From Planctomycetia bacterium (GTDB lineage: Bacteria > Planctomycetota > Planctomycetia > Pirellulales > JACPPG01), in assembly GCA_016191115.1 (NCBI GenBank), contig JACPPG010000023.1, forward strand, positions 1-64,000: DNA of 64,000 nucleotides, written 5' to 3'. Below the pieces are notes generated by a model that made no database searches, was not told the origin of the DNA, and saw only the letters and a list, made by a program, of their open reading frames with translations. Every line of letters starts with the position of its first letter. Position 1 is the first letter of the stretch. Both the position numbers and the translations under genes were made by a program. Below, piece after piece: positions 25,712 through 33,484 of the stretch.

Positions 25712-26830
25712 ATGGCGCAGAACTCGGAAACCATCCACATAGCCGGCCGGCCCGTCGGGCGGGGCCACCCGTGCCTGATCGTGGCCGAGGTTGGCCAGGC
25801 ACACGACGGGAGCCTGGGTACCGCGCATGCGTATATCGACGCGGCCAAGCGCGCGGGTGCGCACGCCGTCAAGTTTCAGACGCACATCGCGGCCGCCGAA
25901 TCGACGCCGGCCGAGCAGTTCCGGGTCAAGTTCTCCAAGCAGGACGCCACCCGCTACGATTATTGGAAGCGGATGGAGTTCACCTTCGGCCAGTGGCAGG
26001 GACTCGCGCAGCACGCGGCCGACGCGGGACTCCTTTTCCTGTCGTCGGCATTTTCGATCGAAGCGGTGGAGTTGCTCGATTCGCTCGGCATGCCGGCCTG
26101 GAAAGTCGGCGCCGGCGAGATCGGCAGCCTGCCGATGCTCGAGCGGATGGCCGCAACCGGCCGGCCCGTGCTCCTCTCGAGCGGACTAGCCGGCTGGGAC
26201 GACCTGGACGCCGCGGTCGACTGCGTGCGCAGGGCCGGCGCGCCTGTCGCTGTGTTCCAGTGCACGACCGCGTACCCCTGCCCACCGGAGAAGGTCGGCC
26301 TCAACGTGCTCGATGAGCTGCGCAAGCGCTATCGCTGCCCGGTCGGGTTGTCGGACCACTCGGGAACGATCTACGCGGGGCTGGCGGCGGCCGCTCTCGG
26401 CGCGAATCTCATCGAGGTTCACATCGTCTTCTCGCGCGAGTGCTTCGGGCCCGATGTGCCAGCTTCGCTGACGACAGATGAGGTTAAGCAACTAGTCGAG
26501 GGCGTGCAGTTCATCGAGGCAGCGCTGGCGCATCCGATCGACAAGGAAGCCATGGCCGAGGACCTGGCCGCGGTGCGCCGGACGTTCGGCAAGAGCGTCG
26601 TCGCGGCGCGGGCTTTGCCGGCCGGCCACCGCATCACCGCCGCCGACGTGGCCTTCAAAAAGCCCGGCAATGGCATCCCGGCGGCCCAAGTAAACACCGT
26701 GATCGGCGCCACCACGGCGCGGGCGATGGCACCGGACGAATTGTTCTCGATCGAGGATTTGATTGCTTCGCAGACTGCCGCTCCGGGAACCGCTGGGCCG
26801 GCAGCCGGTCGGGCGGAGACGCGATCATGA
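25712..26830 (+). CDS. neuB: Nonulosonic acid synthase (NeuB family)
   Basis: Predicted 372-residue enzyme condensing a six-carbon N-acyl sugar with phosphoenolpyruvate to give a nine-carbon sialic-acid-like sugar. The TIM barrel (about 1-290) shows LIVAEVGQAHDGSLGTAHAY, AVKFQTH and PVGLSDHSGTIYAG. A C-terminal SAF domain (about 300-360; ALPAGHRITAADVAFKKPG) is present. NeuB, LegI and PseI cannot be separated safely by eye. The adjacent hydrolysing 2-epimerase argues for a Neu- or Leg-type route. The stop overlaps the ATG of the next gene (ATGA). Confidence 0.92.
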   Translation: MAQNSETIHIAGRPVGRGHPCLIVAEVGQAHDGSLGTAHAYIDAAKRAGAHAVKFQTHIAAAESTPAEQFRVKFSKQDATRYDYWKRMEFTFGQWQGLAQHAADAGLLFLSSAFSIEAVELLDSLGMPAWKVGAGEIGSLPMLERMAATGRPVLLSSGLAGWDDLDAAVDCVRRAGAPVAVFQCTTAYPCPPEKVGLNVLDELRKRYRCPVGLSDHSGTIYAGLAAAALGANLIEVHIVFSRECFGPDVPASLTTDEVKQLVEGVQFIEAALAHPIDKEAMAEDLAAVRRTFGKSVVAARALPAGHRITAADVAFKKPGNGIPAAQVNTVIGATTARAMAPDELFSIEDLIASQTAAPGTAGPAAGRAETRS

Positions 26831-28014
26831 GCACCGCCAAACGCCGCAAAGTGTGCGTCGTGCTCGTGGACCGGGCCAACTACGGGCGGCTAAAGCCGGT
26901 GATGAAAGCCATCGCCGACCGGCCGGAATTGGAGCTGCAAGTCGTGTGCTCGGGCACGATGGTCCTGGAGCGCTTCCAGCAGCCGGTCGACGTCGTGCGC
27001 GAAGATGGCTTTCGCGTCGACGGCGAGGTCTACATGGAGCTGGAAGGCTCGACCCCCACGACGATGGCCAAGAGCGTCGGCTTCGGCATCGTCGAGTTCG
27101 CCACCGAGTTCCAGCGGCTCAAGCCCGACCTGGTGCTGTTGATCGGCGACCGGTACGAGGCCCTCTCCGCCGCCCTGGCCGCGGCCTACATGAACCATAC
27201 GATCGTGCACGTGCAAGGGGGCGAGGTGTCGGGCTCGATCGACGAGAGCGCCCGCCACGCGATCACGAAGTTCTCACACTTCCATTTCCCGAGCACGAAG
27301 CGATCGGCCGAGTACCTGGTGCGGATGGGGGAGCGGCCCGCGACGATCCTCGGCACCGGCTGCCCGTCGAGCGACATTGCCCGCACGCTCGACCGCACGC
27401 TCGATCCGGCGGTGATCAACAGCCGCGGCGGCGGTGCTGTGATCGACCTGGCGAAGCCGTTTCTCCTGGTGCTGTTTCATCCCACAACCACCGAGTTCGG
27501 CGGCGAGCGAGTGCAGATGGAAGCCGTGCTCGAGGCCGCCGATCGCTTGCAGACGCAGACCGTGCTCCTGTGGCCGAATATCGACGCCGGCAGCGACCAC
27601 ATCAGCAAGGCGATCCGCGTGTTCCGCGAAAAGCGCGGCCCCAAGTGGCTGCGCACGCTCACGAATCTCAGCCCGGAAAAATACCTGAAGGTGCTGGCGG
27701 GCGCGGCCTGCGCGATCGGAAATTCGAGCAGCTTCGTGCGGGACGCGGGCTACTTCGGCACGCCCGTCGTGCTGGTGGGGAATCGGCAGGAGGGGCGTGA
27801 GCATGACGTACACGTGACGCCGGTCGTTCCGCTGAGCGATGCGATTCATGCCGCCGTTCAAGCCCATTTGGCCCACGGCCGGTACGCGCCTAGCACGCTG
27901 TACGGCGACGGGCACGTGTCGGAGCGGATCGCCGAGGGGTTGGCGCGATTGGATCCGTACGTGCAGAAACGTCTGCACTTCATCTACGACGGCCGAGACG
28001 GCGACGGAAAGTAA
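26827..28014 (+). CDS. neuC: UDP-sugar 2-epimerase, hydrolysing (NeuC family)
   Basis: Predicted 395-residue GT-B-fold enzyme that releases UDP while epimerising at C2, producing free ManNAc or its 6-deoxy diamino analogue for NeuB. Family segments are CVVLVDRANYGRLKPVMKAI, LIGDRYEALSAALAAAYMNH, HVQGGEVSGSIDESARHAIT and IGNSSSFVRDAGYFGTPVV. It is distinct from the non-hydrolysing WecB at 17525. It is coupled to neuB before it and to neuA after it (TAATG overlap), so NeuB, NeuC and NeuA are probably made in balanced amounts. Confidence 0.92.
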   Translation: MSTAKRRKVCVVLVDRANYGRLKPVMKAIADRPELELQVVCSGTMVLERFQQPVDVVREDGFRVDGEVYMELEGSTPTTMAKSVGFGIVEFATEFQRLKPDLVLLIGDRYEALSAALAAAYMNHTIVHVQGGEVSGSIDESARHAITKFSHFHFPSTKRSAEYLVRMGERPATILGTGCPSSDIARTLDRTLDPAVINSRGGGAVIDLAKPFLLVLFHPTTTEFGGERVQMEAVLEAADRLQTQTVLLWPNIDAGSDHISKAIRVFREKRGPKWLRTLTNLSPEKYLKVLAGAACAIGNSSSFVRDAGYFGTPVVLVGNRQEGREHDVHVTPVVPLSDAIHAAVQAHLAHGRYAPSTLYGDGHVSERIAEGLARLDPYVQKRLHFIYDGRDGDGK

Positions 28015-28736
28015 TGCTGCGCGTCCTGGGCGTCGTCACGGCACGCGGCGGTTCCAAGGGAATCCCGCGCAAGAACACCACGCTCGTGGCCGGGCGGCCG
28101 CTGCTGGCCTACACGGCCGCCGCGGCGCTCGCCGCCAAACGGCTTGCGCGCGTGGTGCTGTCGACCGACGACGAGGAGATCGCCCAGGTGGGCCGGGACT
28201 GCGGCCTGGAAGTTCCCTTCAGGCGGCCGCCGGAGTTGGCGCGCGACGATACGCCCTCCCTGCCCGTGGTGCAAGACGTGGTGCGGCGGCTGGAGGCGTC
28301 GGGCGACCGGTTCGATGCGATCTTCACGCTGCAACCCACCAATCCGCTGCGGCTCGCCTCGGACATCGACGGGGCGATTGACCTATTGGAGCGAACCGGC
28401 GCCGACGCGGTGATCTCGTTTGTCGACGTGGGCGAGCGGCACCCGGCCCGCATGAAGTTTATTACCGACGAAGGCCGGGTCGTGGATCCGCCGTTTGCCG
28501 AAACGTTCGAGGGGCAACGCCGGCAGGAGCTGCCGAAACTCTACCTGCGCGACGGTTCGGTATACCTCACCCGGCGCGACGTGCTGATGAATGACAATTC
28601 CTTCAAGGGTCTCGACTGCCGTGCGTGGCTGATGCCCGTCGAGCGGTCGTGCAACGTGGATACGCCGTTTGACTTGTATCTGGTCGAGCGGCTGCTCGAA
28701 TATCATGCCGCGCATGTGGGAGCCATGCCGGCGTGA
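28014..28736 (+). CDS. neuA: CMP-nonulosonate cytidylyltransferase (NeuA family)
   Basis: Predicted 240-residue nucleotidyltransferase activating the nine-carbon sugar with CTP. The CTP-binding motif TARGGSKGIPRKN lies at about residues 9-21, with VVLSTDDEEIAQ and TLQPTNPLR following. It lacks the extra C-terminal phosphatase or esterase domain of some NeuA proteins. It overlaps neuC upstream and the dehydrogenase gene downstream. Together with NeuB and NeuC this makes a complete route from a UDP-HexNAc to a CMP-nonulosonic acid; which acid is undecided. Confidence 0.92.
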   Translation: MLRVLGVVTARGGSKGIPRKNTTLVAGRPLLAYTAAAALAAKRLARVVLSTDDEEIAQVGRDCGLEVPFRRPPELARDDTPSLPVVQDVVRRLEASGDRFDAIFTLQPTNPLRLASDIDGAIDLLERTGADAVISFVDVGERHPARMKFITDEGRVVDPPFAETFEGQRRQELPKLYLRDGSVYLTRRDVLMNDNSFKGLDCRAWLMPVERSCNVDTPFDLYLVERLLEYHAAHVGAMPA

Positions 28737-29689
28737 AGGTCCTCATCGCCGAATCGGGTGGGTTCTCGCCCGCCGCGCTGGCCACGCTGCGGCAGGCGGC
28801 CGAGGTGGTCGCCGGGGACCTCGACCGGGCTGCCTTGCTGGCAGCGGTGCGCGACTGTGACGTGCTGTGGGTCCGCCTGCGGCACAAGATCGACGCCCAG
28901 GTGATTGCCGCCGCCGCCAGCTTGAAAATCATCGTCTCGCCGACGACGGGACTGAATCATATCGATCTGGCGGCGGCCGCCGGCCGCGGCGTCGAGGTCG
29001 TGTCGCTCCGCGGCGAAGCCGACTTCCTCAAGGACGTTCGCGCCACGGCGGAATTGACCATCGGCCTGATCCTCGCGCTACTGCGAAAGATTCCCGAAGC
29101 CGTTGCTGACGTGCAGCGCGGCCATTGGGACCGCGATGCGTTTCAGGGGCGCGAGTTGTACGGCAAGACGGCCGGCGTCGTCGGCTATGGCCGGTTGGGG
29201 CACATCGTCGCCCGGTATTTGCAAGCGTTCGACGTGCGCGTGCTGGTCTGCGATCCGGACGTCGATGCCGAGGAGCTGGAGCCGGGTTTGTCGCGAGTCT
29301 CGCTCGACAAGCTCTTGGCCGCTTCCGACATCGTGACCTTGCACGTGAACTTGTGTGACGACACGATTGGCTTTTTCGGCCCCGAGCAATTCCAGGCGAT
29401 GAAGCCGGGCGCGGTCCTCATCAACACGGCCCGCGGCGAGCTGGTGGACGAGGCGGCGCTTGTTGCCGCGCTCAATAACGGCCGACTGGCCGGCGCGGCC
29501 CTCGACGTCGTGACGAATGAAGACGCATCGGGCATGGCGGGGCACGCACTCGTCGAGCGGGCTAAGACCGACCCCCGCCTGATCATCACGCCGCACGTCG
29601 GCGGCTGCACGCGGGAATCGATGGAAAAGACCGAACGCTTCCTGGCCGAGCGGCTGGTGCAATTGATCGCGCCGGCCGCGGGCCGATGA
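28733..29689 (+). CDS. D-2-hydroxyacid dehydrogenase-like protein
   Basis: Predicted 318-residue NAD-dependent dehydrogenase of the SerA/phosphoglycerate dehydrogenase family without ACT domain. The NAD motif G151-Y-G-R-L-G156 is followed by the catalytic arginine R234 in NTARGELVDE and histidine H288 in TPHVGGCTRES. It starts at a GTG overlapping the neuA stop, so it belongs to the nonulosonic acid operon. Its substrate is unknown. Possibilities are an alpha-hydroxy or alpha-keto acid substituent on the sugar, or a lactyl group. Housekeeping serine synthesis is less likely in this context. Confidence 0.88.
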   Translation: MKVLIAESGGFSPAALATLRQAAEVVAGDLDRAALLAAVRDCDVLWVRLRHKIDAQVIAAAASLKIIVSPTTGLNHIDLAAAAGRGVEVVSLRGEADFLKDVRATAELTIGLILALLRKIPEAVADVQRGHWDRDAFQGRELYGKTAGVVGYGRLGHIVARYLQAFDVRVLVCDPDVDAEELEPGLSRVSLDKLLAASDIVTLHVNLCDDTIGFFGPEQFQAMKPGAVLINTARGELVDEAALVAALNNGRLAGAALDVVTNEDASGMAGHALVERAKTDPRLIITPHVGGCTRESMEKTERFLAERLVQLIAPAAGR

Positions 29690-29714
29690 AGATGCGTTTC
29701 CAGCGACGCACAGC

Positions 29715-31112
29715 ATGGCGGAAGTAACAGATCCAGCATTGCCGGCGGATGCAGCAGGCGCGAAGCCTGCCGTTCGCCCGTCCGCCGCCCGGAGCACGCT
29801 GGAAATATTCGCCACGCGGGTGGTCTCGTTCCCGCTGACCTTGGGAACCGGGTTCTTGGTCGCCGGCGTCCTGGGCGCCGCCGAGCAGGGCGTCTACACG
29901 TTTCTGATGCTGTTGGGCGGCTTCGTGTTGCCGCTCATGTCGTTCGGCTTCGGCGCGGCGATCGTCTATTTCATCGCCAACAAGCGGTATGCCGCCCGCG
30001 ACGTCTATTTGACCTGTTTGGGGATCGGGCTCTTGCAAGGCGTCGCCAACGCGGGCATCGTCGCCGGGCTCTGGTACTTCGACTTCCTGGGCAACGTCGC
30101 CCACGGAATACCGGGATCGTTGATGGTTCCCATCCTGCTCGTGCTGCCGTTGCAGGGCGTGCAGTTGATGATCACCAGAATCCTGTTGGGCGACTCCTGG
30201 TTCTCGCTCAATAACCACATCACGGTTGCCAGCCCGCTTCTGCTTTCCACGCTGTTGTTGATTTTGGTCGTGGCGGCGGGTTGGGGAGTGGAAGGAGCCG
30301 TGGCCAGCGTCGTTTGGTCGAACTTCTTGGTCGTCTGTGGGCTGGTGGTGGCCAGCATCCGCCGCTATCGCCCGGCCCTGACGTGGGACTGGCGATTCGT
30401 TTGGGAAGGCTATCACTACGGCGTGCGTGCCTGGTTTGGCGACCTGGCGATTCGGGCGAACCTTCGGGCCGACCAGTTGCTCTTGTCGTTTACGGGCAGC
30501 AGCGTGGAGCTGGGCGTCTATTCGATTGCCGTCAAGATCTCGGAGCTGTTGTGGTTTTTGCCCGACTCGCTGGCGTTCGTGCTCTTTAACAAGATCGCGG
30601 CGGAGAAGAGCGAGGAGGGGAAGATCGCGCTAACGGCCCGCGCCCACCGCGCCATGCTGGCCACGATGGCGCTCTTGGGGCTGGCCGTGACGGTCGTCGG
30701 CTTCTGGGCCATTCCGTTCTTCTTCGCGTTCTTCAAGGCGGGCAAGGACTATACGCCCGCCGCCGTGTACCTGGCGCTCCTCATGCCGGGGACGGTGCTC
30801 TTTACGACGATGAAGGTGATCACCAAGTATTTCGCCGCCAGCGGCATGCCGACCTTGAGCAGTGCCGTGCTCTTGATCGGGGCGGTGTTCGGTATTGTGC
30901 TCTACTTCGTGCTGGTGCCGTGGTATGGAGCGGCCGGCGCGGCGATCGCTTCGAGCGTGGGCTACATCGCCACCGCGGCCGCCAGCGTTGTGCTGTACCA
31001 GCGGCAGGTTCGGCCGAATCCGACGCATTTGTTCGCCTTCCGCGCCGACGATCTTTGGTGGATCGTGGACCAGTGCCGCCGCGCGTTCCGCCGCACGCGC
31101 CCCGCCGCCTGA
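29715..31112 (+). CDS. Wzx-type polysaccharide flippase
   Basis: Predicted 465-residue polytopic membrane protein of the MOP/MVF superfamily with about 12-14 hydrophobic segments. It would flip undecaprenyl-diphosphate-linked repeat units across the inner membrane. The pattern of long hydrophobic stretches (for example GTGFLVAGVLGAAEQGVYTF and GGFVLPLMSFGFGAAIVYFI) and of positive loops fits Wzx. It follows the dehydrogenase gene by 25 nt. It is the only flippase in the window and probably works with the Wzy-like polymerase at 43182. Confidence 0.88.
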   Translation: MAEVTDPALPADAAGAKPAVRPSAARSTLEIFATRVVSFPLTLGTGFLVAGVLGAAEQGVYTFLMLLGGFVLPLMSFGFGAAIVYFIANKRYAARDVYLTCLGIGLLQGVANAGIVAGLWYFDFLGNVAHGIPGSLMVPILLVLPLQGVQLMITRILLGDSWFSLNNHITVASPLLLSTLLLILVVAAGWGVEGAVASVVWSNFLVVCGLVVASIRRYRPALTWDWRFVWEGYHYGVRAWFGDLAIRANLRADQLLLSFTGSSVELGVYSIAVKISELLWFLPDSLAFVLFNKIAAEKSEEGKIALTARAHRAMLATMALLGLAVTVVGFWAIPFFFAFFKAGKDYTPAAVYLALLMPGTVLFTTMKVITKYFAASGMPTLSSAVLLIGAVFGIVLYFVLVPWYGAAGAAIASSVGYIATAAASVVLYQRQVRPNPTHLFAFRADDLWWIVDQCRRAFRRTRPAA

Positions 31113-31217
31113 AGTGGACCTCAGGTTTCGAATACGCGGAATCCGAGATCTCATGATCTCAAATCCGAGATTTCAGATGGCATGCAAGTTGGTGGCCCGA
31201 AGCCGCGGGCTCCGGCT

Positions 31218-31238
31218 CCGGCTAGTTGCTAATCGCTA
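31218..31238. repeat. 21-bp repeat, inverted copy at 36774
   Basis: This 21-bp sequence, starting CCGGCTAGTTGC, is the exact reverse complement of 36774-36794. It lies in the gap between the flippase and the first Gfo/Idh gene. The surrounding gap (31113-31257) also holds partly palindromic GAGATCTC-like repeats. Confidence 0.7.
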
Positions 31239-31257
31239 ATCGCCAGTCGCTTAAGAA

Positions 31258-32373
31258 TTGTCCCGCGCCGTTAACTACGCGAAGAGTATTGCCCGCCGCC
31301 TGCTGGGCCGCGGCCGCGAGCTGCGCGAACAGTATGCGCTCGCGCGGTCGAAGTTGGCCGTGGACGCCCGCCTGTCCGGCGCGGCCGGAACCGTGGCCCT
31401 CATCGGCTCCGGCGTTCAAGGGAGGACCATCGCCCGCGCGATCAAGCTGCTGCCCGGCTGGCGGCTGGCGACGATCTTTGATCTGAAGCGCGAAGCGGCC
31501 GATCGCATGCGCGCCGACCTGTGGCCGGCGGCCGACGTGCCTTCGGGGGACGAGGCCTTCTGGAAAGCGGCAGCCGCGGCCGACGTCGTGGCGATCGCCA
31601 CCACGGCGCCCAGCCACTTCGCCTTGGCCACCAAGGCGATCGAATCCGGCGCGAAGGCGGTCCTGCTCGAAAAACCCATCACCAATCGCCTGGCTGACGC
31701 CGACCACCTGATCGAGGCTGCCGCCAAGCGCGGTTGCCGGATGGCTGTCGATCACACGCGGCGTTACATGCCGTCGTCCGAAGGGCTGAAGCGGCTGGTG
31801 TCGCGCGGCATTGTCGGCAGGCCGCGGTCCGCCTCGTACCTGTACGGTTGCGCCGGCTTCGCCATGATCGGCACCCACCTGTTCGACCTGGCCCGATGGC
31901 TCTTCGACTCTGAGATCGTGAGAGTGCGGGCTGAGCTGGACGACGAGGTGCACCCCTTTGACCGCGGTCCGCAGTTCGTCGACCACGCCGGCCGGTGCGA
32001 GGCGCGGCTGGCCAACGGCGTGCGGCTGTCGCTCGATCTGTCGGGAAATCTGCACACGAAACACCAATTGCTGGTCGTGGCCTGCGACCGCGGCCGATTC
32101 GAGGTCGACGAGCAGCGGGGCAGCATCCGCCTGGTGGGGACTGGCATTCATACCTGGGATTCCGACTACCTGGCCTCGGCCAACTTGGAGCTGTCGGTCG
32201 CCCGCGCGCTCTTGGAGCTAGGGCAGGGCAAGGCGCCGCGGTGCGGCCTGGCCGACGGCCGTGCGGCGCTCGAGGCGGCCATCGCCTGCCAGGTTTCGGC
32301 CCGCGAGGGGAGCGGCTGGGTTGATTTGCCTCTCATCGACGGATTGCGCGAGGAGGCCTTTCCCTTTGCCTAG
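31258..32373 (+). CDS. Gfo/Idh/MocA family oxidoreductase
   Basis: Predicted 371-residue NAD(P)-dependent sugar oxidoreductase. A basic 40-residue N-terminus precedes the Rossmann fold (TVALIGSGVQGRTIARAI). The family motif EKP is in LLEKPITNRLADA, followed by AVDHTRRYMPSS. The TTG at 31258 is the earliest plausible start; a later GTG near the Rossmann fold is possible. It is followed without a gap by another Gfo/Idh gene. These enzymes often perform oxidation or reduction of nucleotide sugars during rare-sugar synthesis. Confidence 0.85.
   Translation: MSRAVNYAKSIARRLLGRGRELREQYALARSKLAVDARLSGAAGTVALIGSGVQGRTIARAIKLLPGWRLATIFDLKREAADRMRADLWPAADVPSGDEAFWKAAAAADVVAIATTAPSHFALATKAIESGAKAVLLEKPITNRLADADHLIEAAAKRGCRMAVDHTRRYMPSSEGLKRLVSRGIVGRPRSASYLYGCAGFAMIGTHLFDLARWLFDSEIVRVRAELDDEVHPFDRGPQFVDHAGRCEARLANGVRLSLDLSGNLHTKHQLLVVACDRGRFEVDEQRGSIRLVGTGIHTWDSDYLASANLELSVARALLELGQGKAPRCGLADGRAALEAAIACQVSAREGSGWVDLPLIDGLREEAFPFA
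32351..32356 (+). promoter_or_regulatory. Strong Shine-Dalgarno for an alternative TTG start
   Basis: AGGAGG ends 9 nt before the in-frame TTG at 32366, which overlaps the end of the previous gene. The conventional ATG at 32378 has only a weak, too-close AGGG. The TTG may be the true start, adding four residues. Confidence 0.4.
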
Positions 32374-32377
32374 GGCG

Positions 32378-33400
32378 ATGGAGACGGGCGAGGAGCTGCG
32401 GCTGCTGGTGATCGGCGCCGGCAAGATGGGCCAGGCCCACGCGCAGGCGTTCGGCCGCCAGCCGGGCGTGCGGATCGTGGGGGTTGCCAGCCGGCAAGGC
32501 GACAGCGCCGCGCGGCTGGCCGCGGAAGTGGGCGCGGAGCACAGCGCCGATTGGCGTGCGTTGGCCGAGCGCCTGCGCGTCGACGCGTGCGTGGTGGCCG
32601 TCGTCGCCACGATCAACGAACAGATCACGCGCGAGGTTCTCTCGGCCGGCTACCATGTGCTTTCGGAAAAACCGGTCGCGTTCACCGAGGGCGCCGTGCG
32701 CGCGCTGGCGGACATGGCCGCCGCGCGGAACCTGGTGGCAATGGCGGCCGTGAACCGGCGGTTCTTTGCTCCGGTGCTATCGGCCATCGAGTCGGTCCGA
32801 TACTACGGGCGGCTCCTGGGCGTCACGGCGCTTGCCCCGTCGCCAGTCGCCGCGCGGCGCGCGGAGGGCCGCCACAGCGCGTTTGTTTGCGACCATTGGA
32901 TGCTCGCCCAGACGATCCACGTGATCGACCTTCTGCGGCTGGCCGCCGGCGAGCCGGAAGAAACGCTGGGTCTCGCCGCGGTGGACGCCGAGGATGGCGA
33001 GACGAATGTCGCCGGGTTATTTCGATTCTCCAGCGGCGCGCTCGTGAGCTTCGACAGTTTTTCCTCATCGGCCGAGGAATGGGAATTGCGCCTGCACGGC
33101 GAGCGGGTCGAAGCCCGGCTTTGCCCGCTGGAGCGGGGTTGGCTGCGGGTGGGGAATGGCGCGGCGCGGGCCCTGCCGGCGAGCTTTGCGGGCGACAAGG
33201 GGTTGAAGCTGGGCTTGGGCGGCCAGGCGGCCGCGTTCGTCGCGGCCGTGCGCGAGCTGGCGCCGCCCGCCTACCCGGCCTCGGATTTTTACGATCATGC
33301 CCGCACCATCACGCTGGCCGAACAGCTCAGGGCGGCCGGTGCGCGCGGCTGCAATGGCGAAGGAGCAGTTGTCACGGGTGCCATGCCCACGTCGCGCTAA
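32378..33400 (+). CDS. Gfo/Idh/MocA family oxidoreductase, second in tandem
   Basis: Predicted 340-residue NAD(P)-dependent oxidoreductase with LLVIGAGKMGQAHAQAFGRQ at the N-terminus and the EKP motif in LSEKPVAFTEGAVRA. It is not closely similar to its tandem neighbour, so the two may catalyse successive steps on one sugar. A TTG at 32366 with a strong Shine-Dalgarno box is an alternative start. The last residues (about VTGAMPTSR) are encoded inside a palindromic repeat (33376-33469), so the native C-terminus was probably altered by insertion of that repeat. Confidence 0.85.
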   Translation: METGEELRLLVIGAGKMGQAHAQAFGRQPGVRIVGVASRQGDSAARLAAEVGAEHSADWRALAERLRVDACVVAVVATINEQITREVLSAGYHVLSEKPVAFTEGAVRALADMAAARNLVAMAAVNRRFFAPVLSAIESVRYYGRLLGVTALAPSPVAARRAEGRHSAFVCDHWMLAQTIHVIDLLRLAAGEPEETLGLAAVDAEDGETNVAGLFRFSSGALVSFDSFSSSAEEWELRLHGERVEARLCPLERGWLRVGNGAARALPASFAGDKGLKLGLGGQAAAFVAAVRELAPPAYPASDFYDHARTITLAEQLRAAGARGCNGEGAVVTGAMPTSR

Positions 33401-33469
33401 GCGAGGTGGGCATGCCTGGAAACCAAACGCACATGGCCACGTCGGCGTGCCTCCGTGGCCATGACACCC
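33376..33469. repeat. Palindromic repeat overlapping a gene 3' end
   Basis: Outer arms GGGTGCCATGCCCACG (33376-33391) and CGTGGCCATGACACCC (33454-33469) are imperfect inverted copies. Inner GTGGGCATG and CATGGCCAC segments add a second palindrome. The stop codon of the upstream gene (33398-33400) lies inside it. This looks like a REP-type element. Confidence 0.7.
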
Positions 33470-33484
33470 TTGAGCATTGGACCA

